18,589 bases of DNA from an uncultured Eubacteriales bacterium (GTDB taxonomy: Bacteria; Bacillota; Clostridia; Christensenellales; QAND01): assembly GCA_900546685.1 (NCBI GenBank), contig UREB01000009.1, positions 1-18,589 on the forward strand, written 5' to 3'. Positions 7,212 to 13,708 of this stretch are shown here, one piece after another. The notes below the pieces were generated by a model. The model made no database searches. It had not been told where the DNA came from and saw only the letters and a program-made list of their open reading frames with translations. Each line of letters begins with the position of its first letter. The stretch's first letter is position 1. The translations under genes and the position numbers were made by a program.

Positions 7212-7373
7212 GCGTATAATGCCACAAAAATCCTAGGGATCTTACTTTAACTTGCATCTGCTGTCATTTGCTGGTAAGATACAAGCGTTTGGGATACATC
7301 CCTATTCTTTTGTTTTATTTAAGTCCATTTTTCAGCTCAGCATAGCAAAGAAAATAAGTTTCGCTGCATTCGG

Positions 7374-7379
7374 TACAAT
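7374..7379 (+). promoter_or_regulatory. Candidate -10 element of the COG2509 FAD gene
   Basis: TACAAT lies 49 bases before the ATG at 7428. The -35 region at 17 bases is A-rich without a TTGACA-like match. The rest of the 254-base divergent gap shows nothing else I can name. Confidence 0.3.
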
Positions 7380-7427
7380 AAAGGATGTCGGCTGTTTTTT
7401 GCTGTCCGAATTAAGGAGATGTTTCGT

Positions 7428-8825
7428 ATGAAGTATGATGTTATCATCGTGGGTGCAGGCCCGGCCGGGATTTTTACCGCCATCGAGATGATCCAGAAAA
7501 AAAGTCAGAAAAAGATCCTGATCATCGAAAAAGGCAGCCCTATCGAGAAGCGGAAATGCCCCAAGTCCGTCACAAAGGAATGTGTTAGCTGCAAGCCTTC
7601 TTGCCATATCACATCGGGCTTTTCCGGTGCAGGCGCGTTTTCAGATGGAAAGCTTTCGTTAAGCTATGAGGTAGGCGGAGATCTGCCCCGTCTGATCGGC
7701 GCTACCAAGGCACAAGAGACCATTGATTATACCGATCAAATCTATTTAAGCTATGGTGCCGACCCTAAGGTGGAGGGCGTCAGCGATACGGAAAAGATCA
7801 AGGCCATCCGGAAAAATGCCATTGCTGCCGGCTTAAAGCTTGTGGATTGCCCCATCCGCCATTTGGGCACGGAAATGGCGCAGGAAATCTACGGCAAGAT
7901 CGAACAGCATCTGTTGGCCAGTGGAGTGGAGATTTTGTTTCACCATGCCTGCGAGGATCTTTTGATTGAAGACGGAGTCTGCCGGGGCGTGCTGGTCAGC
8001 GATGCTTTCCATCCGGAACAAACGCAGAGAATATCTGCTGATACCGTCGTGGTTGCCGCCGGGCGAAAAGGCGCGGATTGGCTGGAAAGCGTCTGTGAAA
8101 AGCACGGCGTTGCCCACCAGCCCGGTACAGTGGATATCGGTGTGCGCGTAGAAGTAAGAAACGAGGTCATGGAGGAAGTCAACAACGTACTCTATGAATC
8201 CAAGCTCATTGGCTATCCACCGCCGTTTGAAAACAAGGTGCGCACTTTCTGCCAAAACCCAGGCGGATTTGTCGCGCAGGAAAACTATGACAACAATCTA
8301 GCTGTAGTAAACGGACATTCCTACAAAAAACTGAAAAGCGACAATACAAACGTCGCCATTTTGTGTTCCCACAACTTCAGCACGCCGTTCAATCAGCCCA
8401 TTGCCTACGCCAAACGGGTCGGCGAATTGGTGAATATGCTTGCCAACGGCCATATTCTGGTGCAGCGTTTCGGCGATATTTTGAGCGGAAAGCGTACCTG
8501 GCCAGAGGAATTGGAGCGCAGCAATGTGCGCCCCACCATGCCGGATGCGGTGGCAGGCGATATCACCAGCGCTTTGCCTTACCGTACCATGATGAATATC
8601 ATCAGCTTTATCCAAGCGTTTGATAAGATCGTCCCCGGCTTTGCCAGCAACGAAACGCTGCTCTATGCTCCGGAGATCAAATTTTACTCCAACCGGATCC
8701 AAATGGATGAGCAATTCAATACCAACATCAAAGGGCTACATTGCTTAGGCGACTCCAGCGGCTGGACCAGAGGGCTGATGATGGCTTCCAGCATGGGTGT
8801 GCTGATGGGGCGTGCTCTGGCATAA
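7428..8825 (+). CDS. FAD-dependent dehydrogenase-like protein, COG2509 family
   Basis: The 465-residue flavoprotein starts with a Rossmann FAD-binding segment, YDVIIVGAGPAGIFTAIEM (GxGxxG at 9-14), then IIEKG closing the ADP-binding fold. Next comes a family-specific cysteine cluster at C44, C52, C55 and C59 followed by TSGFSGAGAFSDGKL (62-76). DTVVVAAGRKG lies near residue 207 and CLGDSSGWTRGLMMA near the C-terminus forms the second FAD-contact region. These match the COG2509 proteins, often called uncharacterised FAD-dependent dehydrogenases, for which I know no firmly assigned substrate. I chose ATG 7428 because AAGGAG (7413-7418) is 9 bases upstream; an in-frame ATG at 7419 would overlap it. 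The gene is monocistronic, closed by a strong terminator. The four cysteines could hold a metal or Fe-S cluster, which is inference. Confidence 0.87.
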   Translation: MKYDVIIVGAGPAGIFTAIEMIQKKSQKKILIIEKGSPIEKRKCPKSVTKECVSCKPSCHITSGFSGAGAFSDGKLSLSYEVGGDLPRLIGATKAQETIDYTDQIYLSYGADPKVEGVSDTEKIKAIRKNAIAAGLKLVDCPIRHLGTEMAQEIYGKIEQHLLASGVEILFHHACEDLLIEDGVCRGVLVSDAFHPEQTQRISADTVVVAAGRKGADWLESVCEKHGVAHQPGTVDIGVRVEVRNEVMEEVNNVLYESKLIGYPPPFENKVRTFCQNPGGFVAQENYDNNLAVVNGHSYKKLKSDNTNVAILCSHNFSTPFNQPIAYAKRVGELVNMLANGHILVQRFGDILSGKRTWPEELERSNVRPTMPDAVAGDITSALPYRTMMNIISFIQAFDKIVPGFASNETLLYAPEIKFYSNRIQMDEQFNTNIKGLHCLGDSSGWTRGLMMASSMGVLMGRALA

Positions 8826-8835
8826 TACGCATTGC

Positions 8836-8861
8836 AAAGGCAGGCCCCAAGGCCTGCCTTT
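8836..8861 (+). terminator. Intrinsic terminator of the FAD gene
   Basis: An 11-base perfect stem, AAAGGCAGGCC with GGCCTGCCTTT, encloses the loop CCAA. T-rich sequence (TTTCTTCTTTTCTT) follows. Confidence 0.9.
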
Positions 8862-8888
8862 CTTCTTTTCTTCCACGGCAAAATGCGG

Positions 8889-8894
8889 TATAGT
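8889..8894 (+). promoter_or_regulatory. Candidate -10 element of the beta-hydroxyacid dehydrogenase gene
   Basis: TATAGT lies 38 bases before the ATG and downstream of the preceding terminator, where a promoter is expected. No clear -35 is visible. Confidence 0.35.
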
Positions 8895-8932
8895 AAGCAT
8901 AGCGAAATATTGGCTAAAGGAGCGTTAAAAAG

Positions 8933-9796
8933 ATGAAAAAAATCGGATTTATCGGTGTAGGCGTCATGGGCAAGTCGATGGTGCGCAACTTGATGAAGCA
9001 TGGCTTTGAGGTATCCATTTACGCGCGCACAAAAGCAAAGGTTGAGGATGTTTTGAACGATGGTGCGCTTTGGTGCGACACCATGGCCAGCTGTGCAGCA
9101 GACCGCGACGCCGTCATCACCATGGTGGGTTACCCCAAAGATGTCGAGGAAGTCTACTTTGGTCAAGACGCAATTTTGGCCAACGCAACCCAAGGCTGTG
9201 TGCTCATCGATATGACGACGACCAGCCCCCAGCTTGCTGTAAAAATCGAAGCCGCGGCAAAAGAAAAAGGCTTAAAAGCTCTGGACGCCCCGGTATCCGG
9301 CGGAGATGTTGGCGCGAAAAACGGCACACTGTCCATCATGGTAGGCGGCGAAAAAGAAACCTATGAACAATGCCTGCCCATTTTCCAAGCAATGGGCACT
9401 ACCATCCTGTATGAAGGCAAAGCAGGTACGGGCCAGCATACAACAATGGCCAACCAAATTGCCTTGGGCGGCGCCATTGCCGGCGTATGCGAAGCCATGA
9501 CCTATGCCAAAAAGGTAGGGCTGGATCTCCAAACCATGCTGGATTCCATCAGCCAAGGCGCTGCCGGCTCCTGGCAAATGAGCAACATGGCGCCACGGAT
9601 GCTCAAGGGTGATTTTGATCCTGGCTTTTTCATTAAGCATTATATCAAGGATATGAATATTGCCATCGAAGAAGCCGGCCAAGTAGGGCTGAAAATGCCT
9701 GTCTTGCAGGAGGTGCATGATATGTATCAGTTGCTGGATGATCAGGGAATGGGCGATCTTGGTACGCAGGCGCTCATCAAGTATTTTGACAAATAA
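8933..9796 (+). CDS. NAD(P)-dependent beta-hydroxyacid dehydrogenase (3-hydroxyisobutyrate dehydrogenase/GarR-like) with altered catalytic lysine
   Basis: The 287-residue protein belongs to the beta-hydroxyacid dehydrogenase family, which oxidises 3-hydroxyisobutyrate or reduces tartronate semialdehyde and related compounds. The dinucleotide fold is KIGFIGVGVMGKSMVRNL (3-20). The substrate-binding motif DAPVSGGDVGAKNGTLSIMVGG (118-139) is intact. The third motif reads GTGQHTTMANQ (165-175). In the family this is GxGxxxKxxNN/Q with a catalytic lysine, here replaced by T171 (codon ACA at 9443-9445, one base from AAA). The C-terminal helix motif (GAAGSWQM, then GDFDPGFFIKHYIKDM) is conserved, so the rest is under constraint. 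RBS GGAG precedes ATG 8933, and a terminator follows. Substrate unknown; activity may be altered or absent. Confidence 0.87.
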   Translation: MKKIGFIGVGVMGKSMVRNLMKHGFEVSIYARTKAKVEDVLNDGALWCDTMASCAADRDAVITMVGYPKDVEEVYFGQDAILANATQGCVLIDMTTTSPQLAVKIEAAAKEKGLKALDAPVSGGDVGAKNGTLSIMVGGEKETYEQCLPIFQAMGTTILYEGKAGTGQHTTMANQIALGGAIAGVCEAMTYAKKVGLDLQTMLDSISQGAAGSWQMSNMAPRMLKGDFDPGFFIKHYIKDMNIAIEEAGQVGLKMPVLQEVHDMYQLLDDQGMGDLGTQALIKYFDK

Positions 9797-9820
9797 ATGT
9801 CCATACTTCGGCAATGCTGC

Positions 9821-9846
9821 AAAAGGGCTTGATTCCAAGCCCTTTT
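9821..9846 (+). terminator. Intrinsic terminator of the beta-hydroxyacid dehydrogenase gene
   Basis: AAAAGGGCTTG pairs with CAAGCCCTTTT around the loop ATTC, followed by a T-run. The stem starts 24 bases after the stop codon. Confidence 0.9.
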
Positions 9847-9857
9847 TTCATTATACT
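9829..9857 (+). promoter_or_regulatory. Promoter of the DUF1003-YitT operon, overlapping the upstream terminator
   Basis: TTGATT (9829-9834) and TATACT (9852-9857) are spaced by 17 bases. The -35 hexamer lies in the apex of the preceding terminator hairpin. Transcription would start near 9864, about 68 bases before the DUF1003 ATG. Confidence 0.5.
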
Positions 9858-9931
9858 CTTTGAAAACATGTGGCCATGCAAGGTTTTCCTTTCGTTGGGC
9901 AAACTGTAAAAAAACAACAGGGGTGCCTCGA

Positions 9932-10492
9932 ATGAGAAAGAAATTGGTTGGCCGTGATTGGCAAAAACAGCGTGTTGTACAAAGTATTTTGAAGGACGTA
10001 AGGGACGATCTGCACGACGATGCCCTCGTCCATCGTATCTTGCATGAAAAAGTATCCCAAGACCCAGCCATGCAGCACGAGACATTTGGACAACGCGCCG
10101 CAGATAAATTGGCTGCCTTTGCCGGCAGTTGGCTTTTTTTGCTTACCTTTGTGGTATTGCTGCTGGGGTGGATGATCTTCAATGCCGTCATGGCAGCCCG
10201 CGCCTTTGATCCTTACCCCTATATTTTGCTGAATCTGGTGCTGTCTTGTTTGTCCGCTATACAGGCTCCCATTTTGATGATGAGCCAAAATCGGCAGGGA
10301 GATAAGGATCGGCTACGGGCGGAAAACGATTTTCAGGTAAATTTGAAAACGGAATTCATCATTGAGGATCTGCATCATAAATTGGAAGAAGCGCTTATGG
10401 GCCAACAAGAACTGCATGAGGCTCTGGAAGCGCTTACTGCAAAGATAGAACGATCAGGAGGATCGCATGAAACGGATACCCCTTCCCTTTAA
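9932..10492 (+). CDS. DUF1003 family membrane protein
   Basis: The 186-residue protein has the DUF1003 signature: FGQRAADKLAAFAGSW (52-67), a membrane segment at about 67-86, FDPYPYILLNLVLSCLSAIQ (92-111) forming a second one, then APILMMSQNRQ and a charged tail DRLRAENDFQVNLKTEF (126-142) predicted helical to the end. Biochemical function of the family is not established to my knowledge. ATG 9932 has AGGGG upstream and leaves a charged N-terminal segment of about 50 residues; in-frame starts further upstream (for example at 9860) would lack an RBS. Its 3' end overlaps the YitT gene by 26 bases, so both are one transcript. Confidence 0.85.
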   Translation: MRKKLVGRDWQKQRVVQSILKDVRDDLHDDALVHRILHEKVSQDPAMQHETFGQRAADKLAAFAGSWLFLLTFVVLLLGWMIFNAVMAARAFDPYPYILLNLVLSCLSAIQAPILMMSQNRQGDKDRLRAENDFQVNLKTEFIIEDLHHKLEEALMGQQELHEALEALTAKIERSGGSHETDTPSL

Positions 10493-11321
10493 GGACTTTT
10501 TTCTTCTCACCTTTGGCACCTTGCTGGTGGCCGTCGGCGTTTATTTTTTTAAGTTTCCCAACGATTTTTCCACCGGCGGCGTCAGCGGCCTTTCCATCCT
10601 GCTTGGGCGCGTACTGCCCATGGTATCGCCCTCTTTTTTGGTCGCTGTTATCAACGTCCTGTTTCTTCTCGTCGGTTTTTTCTTCATCAGCTCGGATTTT
10701 GGCGCTCGGACGATATACTGCACGCTTCTCTTCTCCCTCTCCATTCAGGGCATGGAATGGATTTTCCCTCTCTCTGCCCCCATTACCGACCAACGTCTGC
10801 TGGAACTGATCTTTTCCGTCTGCCTGCCAGCCATCGGGACAGCCATATTGTTCCACCAAAACGCCAGCACAGGCGGTACGGACATTGCTGCGATGCTGCT
10901 TCGGAAGTTTACCTCGCTGGATATCGGCAAATCCATGATGTGCATCGATTTTTTTATTGCCTTTGCCGCCCTCTTCCTCTTTGATATAGAAACGGGGCTG
11001 TTCTCCCTGTTCGGTGTTTTCCTCAATTCCCTGGTCATCGATTATGTAACAGAGAATTTGACAAGACGAAAAAGCCTTTCCATCATCACCTCCCATCCGG
11101 AGGAGACCTGCCGGTATATCACAACGCATCTAAGGCGAGGCGCCACCGCATGGCAGGCGCGCGGTGCTTATACGCAGGAAAACGTAGCGGTAGTCCTAAC
11201 GGCCTTAAACCGCATGCAAGCCAACGACGTGCGCAAATATGTTAAAAGTATCGATCCGGAAAGCTTTGTCATCGTTAGCAACACGAGCGAGATCTTTGGC
11301 AAGGGATTTGAAAAATCCTAA
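10467..11321 (+). CDS. YitT family membrane protein with DUF2179 C-terminal domain
   Basis: The 284-residue protein carries about five or six membrane segments in its first 195 residues, including LTFGTLLVAVGVYFF, PNDFSTGGVSGLSILLG and ASTGGTDIAAMLL. The two glycine-rich half repeats (STGGVSG and STGGTDI) are typical of YitT proteins. Residues about 200-280 form the soluble DUF2179 domain (SLSIITSHPEE, LRRGATAWQARGAYT, VKSIDPESFVIVSNTSEIFGKGF). The family is common in Firmicutes, and transport substrate is unknown. ATG 10467 has AGGAGG at 10457-10462, both inside the end of the DUF1003 gene, a 26-base overlap in a different frame. This indicates strong translational linkage between the two membrane proteins. 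Confidence 0.9.
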   Translation: MKRIPLPFKDFFLLTFGTLLVAVGVYFFKFPNDFSTGGVSGLSILLGRVLPMVSPSFLVAVINVLFLLVGFFFISSDFGARTIYCTLLFSLSIQGMEWIFPLSAPITDQRLLELIFSVCLPAIGTAILFHQNASTGGTDIAAMLLRKFTSLDIGKSMMCIDFFIAFAALFLFDIETGLFSLFGVFLNSLVIDYVTENLTRRKSLSIITSHPEETCRYITTHLRRGATAWQARGAYTQENVAVVLTALNRMQANDVRKYVKSIDPESFVIVSNTSEIFGKGFEKS

Positions 11322-11365
11322 TATCGTTTTATTATAAACAGGCACGATATTTTCTCTTCTCATTT
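11320..11365 (+). terminator. Possible AT-rich terminator after yitT
   Basis: AATATCGT (11320-11327) and ACGATATT (11344-11351) are perfect 8-base arms around a 16-base loop. They start inside the stop codon and are followed by TTCTCTTCTCATTTT. The stem is AT-rich and the loop long, so efficiency is doubtful. Confidence 0.4.
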
Positions 11366-11375
11366 TCGGCTTGTA

Positions 11376-11384
11376 TGCTATAAT
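11376..11384 (+). promoter_or_regulatory. Extended -10 element of the GNAT gene
   Basis: TGC followed by a perfect TATAAT (11379-11384), 41 bases before the start codon. No good -35 is visible. Confidence 0.5.
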
Positions 11385-11424
11385 AAAGGCTCTGTAATAT
11401 TGCTAAGCATTCTAGGAGAAAACA

Positions 11425-11883
11425 ATGGAAATTCTTCCTGTAACGCCGGATAGGCTGCCAGAGGCCCTTTCGTTATGCTGGAACGTCTTTTGCCAATACA
11501 ATGCGCCTACCTTCCCCTCTGAGGGAATCGGTACTTTTCACGCATACCTACACCCGGATCATATCGGCCCTCAATGCAAAACGGGCCGTTTACAGCTCTA
11601 TGCCGCATACCAGGAATCGCAGATGATCGGCGTTTTGGCCCTACGTGGTTTTTCGCACATCAGCCTTCTATTTGTAGAGAGCGTCTACCAAGGCCAAGGC
11701 GTTGGCAGCGCATTGATACGCTATGCACTGTTTTTAGCCAAAAAAGCCTGGCGTACGAGCCTTAGTGTGCACGCTGCTCCGTATGCGCTTGCTTTCTACC
11801 ATGGTTGCGGGTTTGAGGATATTGGGCCGCAGACCATGCAAAACGGGATTCTTTATACACCGATGCGGCATTTGCTACAATAA
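11425..11883 (+). CDS. GNAT family N-acetyltransferase
   Basis: The 152-residue protein is a single GNAT domain that would transfer an acetyl group from acetyl-CoA. The acetyl-CoA pyrophosphate-binding motif A is LFVESVYQGQGVGSALIRYA (82-101), with the Q-x-x-G-x-G core at 89-94. Motif B follows as LSVHAAPYALAFYHGCGFED. A preceding strand MIGVLALRGFSHISLLFV matches the fold. The ATG at 11425 has TAGGAGA upstream. It is closed by the terminator shared with the convergent SDR gene. Substrate (amine, peptide or antibiotic) cannot be predicted. Confidence 0.85.
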   Translation: MEILPVTPDRLPEALSLCWNVFCQYNAPTFPSEGIGTFHAYLHPDHIGPQCKTGRLQLYAAYQESQMIGVLALRGFSHISLLFVESVYQGQGVGSALIRYALFLAKKAWRTSLSVHAAPYALAFYHGCGFEDIGPQTMQNGILYTPMRHLLQ

Positions 11884-11913
11884 AAAAGAGACAAGCAAAT
11901 GCTTGCCTCTTTT
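11884..11913. terminator. Bidirectional intrinsic terminator between GNAT and SDR genes
   Basis: AAAAGAG-A-CAAGC pairs with GCTTG-C-CTCTTTT around the loop AAAT, with one A-C mismatch. T-runs lie on both strands. It sits between two convergent genes. Confidence 0.8.
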
Positions 11914-11925
11914 GGTTTTATAAGA

Positions 11926-12741
11926 TCAGCCTCTGGTCTTTCCGCCCGCTACGTTGATGGTGACGCCGCAGACAAAGCTGGCACGGTCGCTGGCCAGGTA
12001 ATTCACCATGTCCGCTACCTCCGTCAGCTTGCCAGAGCGGCCCAGCGGCGTGGTAGAGGTCTTGCTGTATCCGGCCCTCAGCTCGTCCACAGTGATGCCG
12101 CGGGTATAGCTCAGCGCAGTCTCGTATTCTAGGGTACGCAGGCCAGTTGCTTCCAAAATGCCGGGAGCAACGCCTACCACGCGGACATTGTGCTTACCGA
12201 GCTCCTTAGCCCAAGAACGGGTTAACGCGTTGACGGCCGCCTTGGTGGCTGCATAGATGCTCTGGCCCTCCGAGCCTTCCAGCCCGCATTCCGAAGACAT
12301 ATTGATGATCACGCCTTCTTTTCGCGCAACCATATCACGAGCCACGGCCTGTGCGCACAGGTATACGCCCTTAAAATTGATGGCGCTTACTTTATCCCAC
12401 ACTTTATCATCCAGCTCATATTTCCCTTTGGGGTCTTTAGGATCTACCAGCAGGCGTGGAATGTTGATGCCAGCATTGTTTACCAACACATCGATCTGCC
12501 CAAAGGCAGCTTTGGCTTTTTCCACCATCGCCTCTACGCTTTCGCGGCTCGTTACATCCGTCACCACATATTCAAATTTTCCGTTCGCCTCATCAAATTC
12601 CGGGGCGTTAGGGTTGATGTCACAGACGACGACATTGGCGCCGTTTTGCAAAAATTCCTGCGCCACAGCCTTTCCAATCCCGGACGCTCCGCCCGTCACA
12701 ACGACTGTTTTGCCTTCCAAATTCAGCCAAGATGTTGCCAT
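11926..12741 (-). CDS. srlD: Sorbitol-6-phosphate 2-dehydrogenase-type short-chain dehydrogenase
   Basis: The 271-residue classical SDR would interconvert sorbitol-6-phosphate and fructose-6-phosphate with NAD. It has TGGASGIG (16-23) for cofactor binding, NNAGIN (88-93), and a Ser-Tyr-Lys triad at about S150, Y163 and K167. Residues NIPRLLVDPKDPKGKYELDD, the GLEGSEGQS segment, GILEATGLRTLEYETALSYT and the ending TINVAGGKTRG closely follow the Gram-positive sorbitol-6-phosphate dehydrogenases as I remember them (for example the streptococcal enzyme). ATG at 12741 has GGAGGA just upstream. No PTS EII components, activator or sugar regulator are nearby, so the physiological substrate could be another phosphorylated polyol. 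It is monocistronic between a -35/-10 promoter and the shared terminator. Confidence 0.82.
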   Translation of the reverse strand: MATSWLNLEGKTVVVTGGASGIGKAVAQEFLQNGANVVVCDINPNAPEFDEANGKFEYVVTDVTSRESVEAMVEKAKAAFGQIDVLVNNAGINIPRLLVDPKDPKGKYELDDKVWDKVSAINFKGVYLCAQAVARDMVARKEGVIINMSSECGLEGSEGQSIYAATKAAVNALTRSWAKELGKHNVRVVGVAPGILEATGLRTLEYETALSYTRGITVDELRAGYSKTSTTPLGRSGKLTEVADMVNYLASDRASFVCGVTINVAGGKTRG

Positions 12742-12822
12742 ATCATTTATCCTCCAAATCTTTGATTTGGCCTATCCCTGCGCATGTCAAGGACGCCTGT
12801 CTGCCTATCCAGCAGAAACTGC

Positions 12823-12850
12823 ATAGTACAATCATTTTCTTCTTTTTCAA
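12823..12850 (-). promoter_or_regulatory. Promoter of the sorbitol-6-phosphate dehydrogenase-type gene
   Basis: On the minus strand TTGAAA (12850-12845) and TACTAT (12828-12823) are 16 bases apart, about 80 bases upstream of the start codon. The remaining part of the 281-base gap (12742-13022) shows only this and a -10 element for the plus-strand gene. Confidence 0.55.
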
Positions 12851-12966
12851 TATATAGTTTTTAATGGAATATTGTCAAGCGATGCGCCTTTCTACCAGGC
12901 GTTTTTTCGTCTTTCCCTTTTGGCGGACAAAGTCAAAGTTCGGGTGTTCTTTTTTTCTAAGGAGTA

Positions 12967-12975
12967 TGGTACGAT
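12967..12975 (+). promoter_or_regulatory. Extended -10 element of the DUF1349 gene
   Basis: TGG precedes TACGAT (12970-12975), 47 bases before the ATG at 13023. There is no clear -35 hexamer. Confidence 0.4.
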
Positions 12976-13022
12976 AAAGGTATGGCGGCTTTGCCAAAAT
13001 ACTATGGAAAAGGGGTTATTTT

Positions 13023-13595
13023 ATGAAGTTTGACATCAACCAGCTCGAATGGATTTATCCGCCCAAACAGTCCTTTCTTTCCGCGGAAAAGATCGTAATT
13101 ACCACCGACCCTTTGACAGACTGCTGGCAAAGAACGCATTACGGATTTCAAAAGGACAACGCCCATGCGCTCGTGCTGCCGCTAAAGGAAGATTTTTGCT
13201 TTACCTTCAAAGCCTCCTTTGTCTATGGTGCACAATACGATCAATGTGGTTTGATGGTGTACCAGGATAGCGACAATTGGTTTAAGGCCTCCATAGAATA
13301 CATCGACGATTCCTTGCAACAGCTCGGCAGCGTGGTCACAGCCAATGGCTATTCCGATTGGGCCATGCAGGATATTGATACCAGCGTACAAGCCATCTAT
13401 TACCGTTTATCCAGAAGCAGGACGGATTTCTGCATAGAATACAGCCTGGACGGCATCGCGTTTTCACAAATGCGCGTGTTTCATTTTGAAAAGGGCGCCG
13501 GGGTTCTGCGTACCGGTCTCTATGCCTGTAGTCCTTCCGATCATCAGTTCGATGCAACATTCAGCGAATTTACGCTTACGAAAAACCAATGGTAA
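13023..13595 (+). CDS. DUF1349 (concanavalin-like) domain protein
   Basis: The 190-residue soluble protein matches the DUF1349 family, a beta-sandwich resembling concanavalin A-type lectins. Characteristic elements are an N-terminal pair of strands, TTDPLTDCWQRTHYGF, the core DQCGLMVYQDSDNWFKASIEY (73-93), a following GSVVTANGYSDWA, and a C-terminal TGLYACSP with a strand FDATFSEFTL. It has no signal peptide or membrane segment, so it is likely cytoplasmic. The function of the family is uncertain; carbohydrate binding is only suggested by the fold. ATG 13023 has AAAGGGG upstream. It is monocistronic, with its own terminator. Confidence 0.82.
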   Translation: MKFDINQLEWIYPPKQSFLSAEKIVITTDPLTDCWQRTHYGFQKDNAHALVLPLKEDFCFTFKASFVYGAQYDQCGLMVYQDSDNWFKASIEYIDDSLQQLGSVVTANGYSDWAMQDIDTSVQAIYYRLSRSRTDFCIEYSLDGIAFSQMRVFHFEKGAGVLRTGLYACSPSDHQFDATFSEFTLTKNQW

Positions 13596-13611
13596 GCTTA
13601 CAAAAAAAGTC

Positions 13612-13642
13612 AAAAAAGGCGGCAAAATATGCCGCCTTTTTT
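13612..13642 (+). terminator. Intrinsic terminator of the DUF1349 gene
   Basis: AAAAAAGGCGGCA pairs with TGCCGCCTTTTTT around the loop AAATA: 13 pairs with a GC-rich core and a T-run. Confidence 0.92.
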
Positions 13643-13664
13643 CCGTTTTGAACTTGCCCACATA

Positions 13665-13673
13665 TGATATACT
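13665..13673 (+). promoter_or_regulatory. Extended -10 promoter of the SDR-Nudix-HD-GrpB operon
   Basis: TGA precedes TATACT (13668-13673), 35 bases before the ATG at 13709 and just after the upstream terminator. A -35 match is poor. Confidence 0.45.
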
Positions 13674-13708
13674 GATGATAGAAACCAAATGTACTGGAGG
13701 TGTTCTTT

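Noticed and set aside
12257..12826. A 189-codon plus-strand frame across the sorbitol-6-phosphate dehydrogenase-type gene
   Set aside because: Antisense shadow rich in Ser/Thr as expected from the opposite strand of an SDR; it also crosses the minus-strand promoter.
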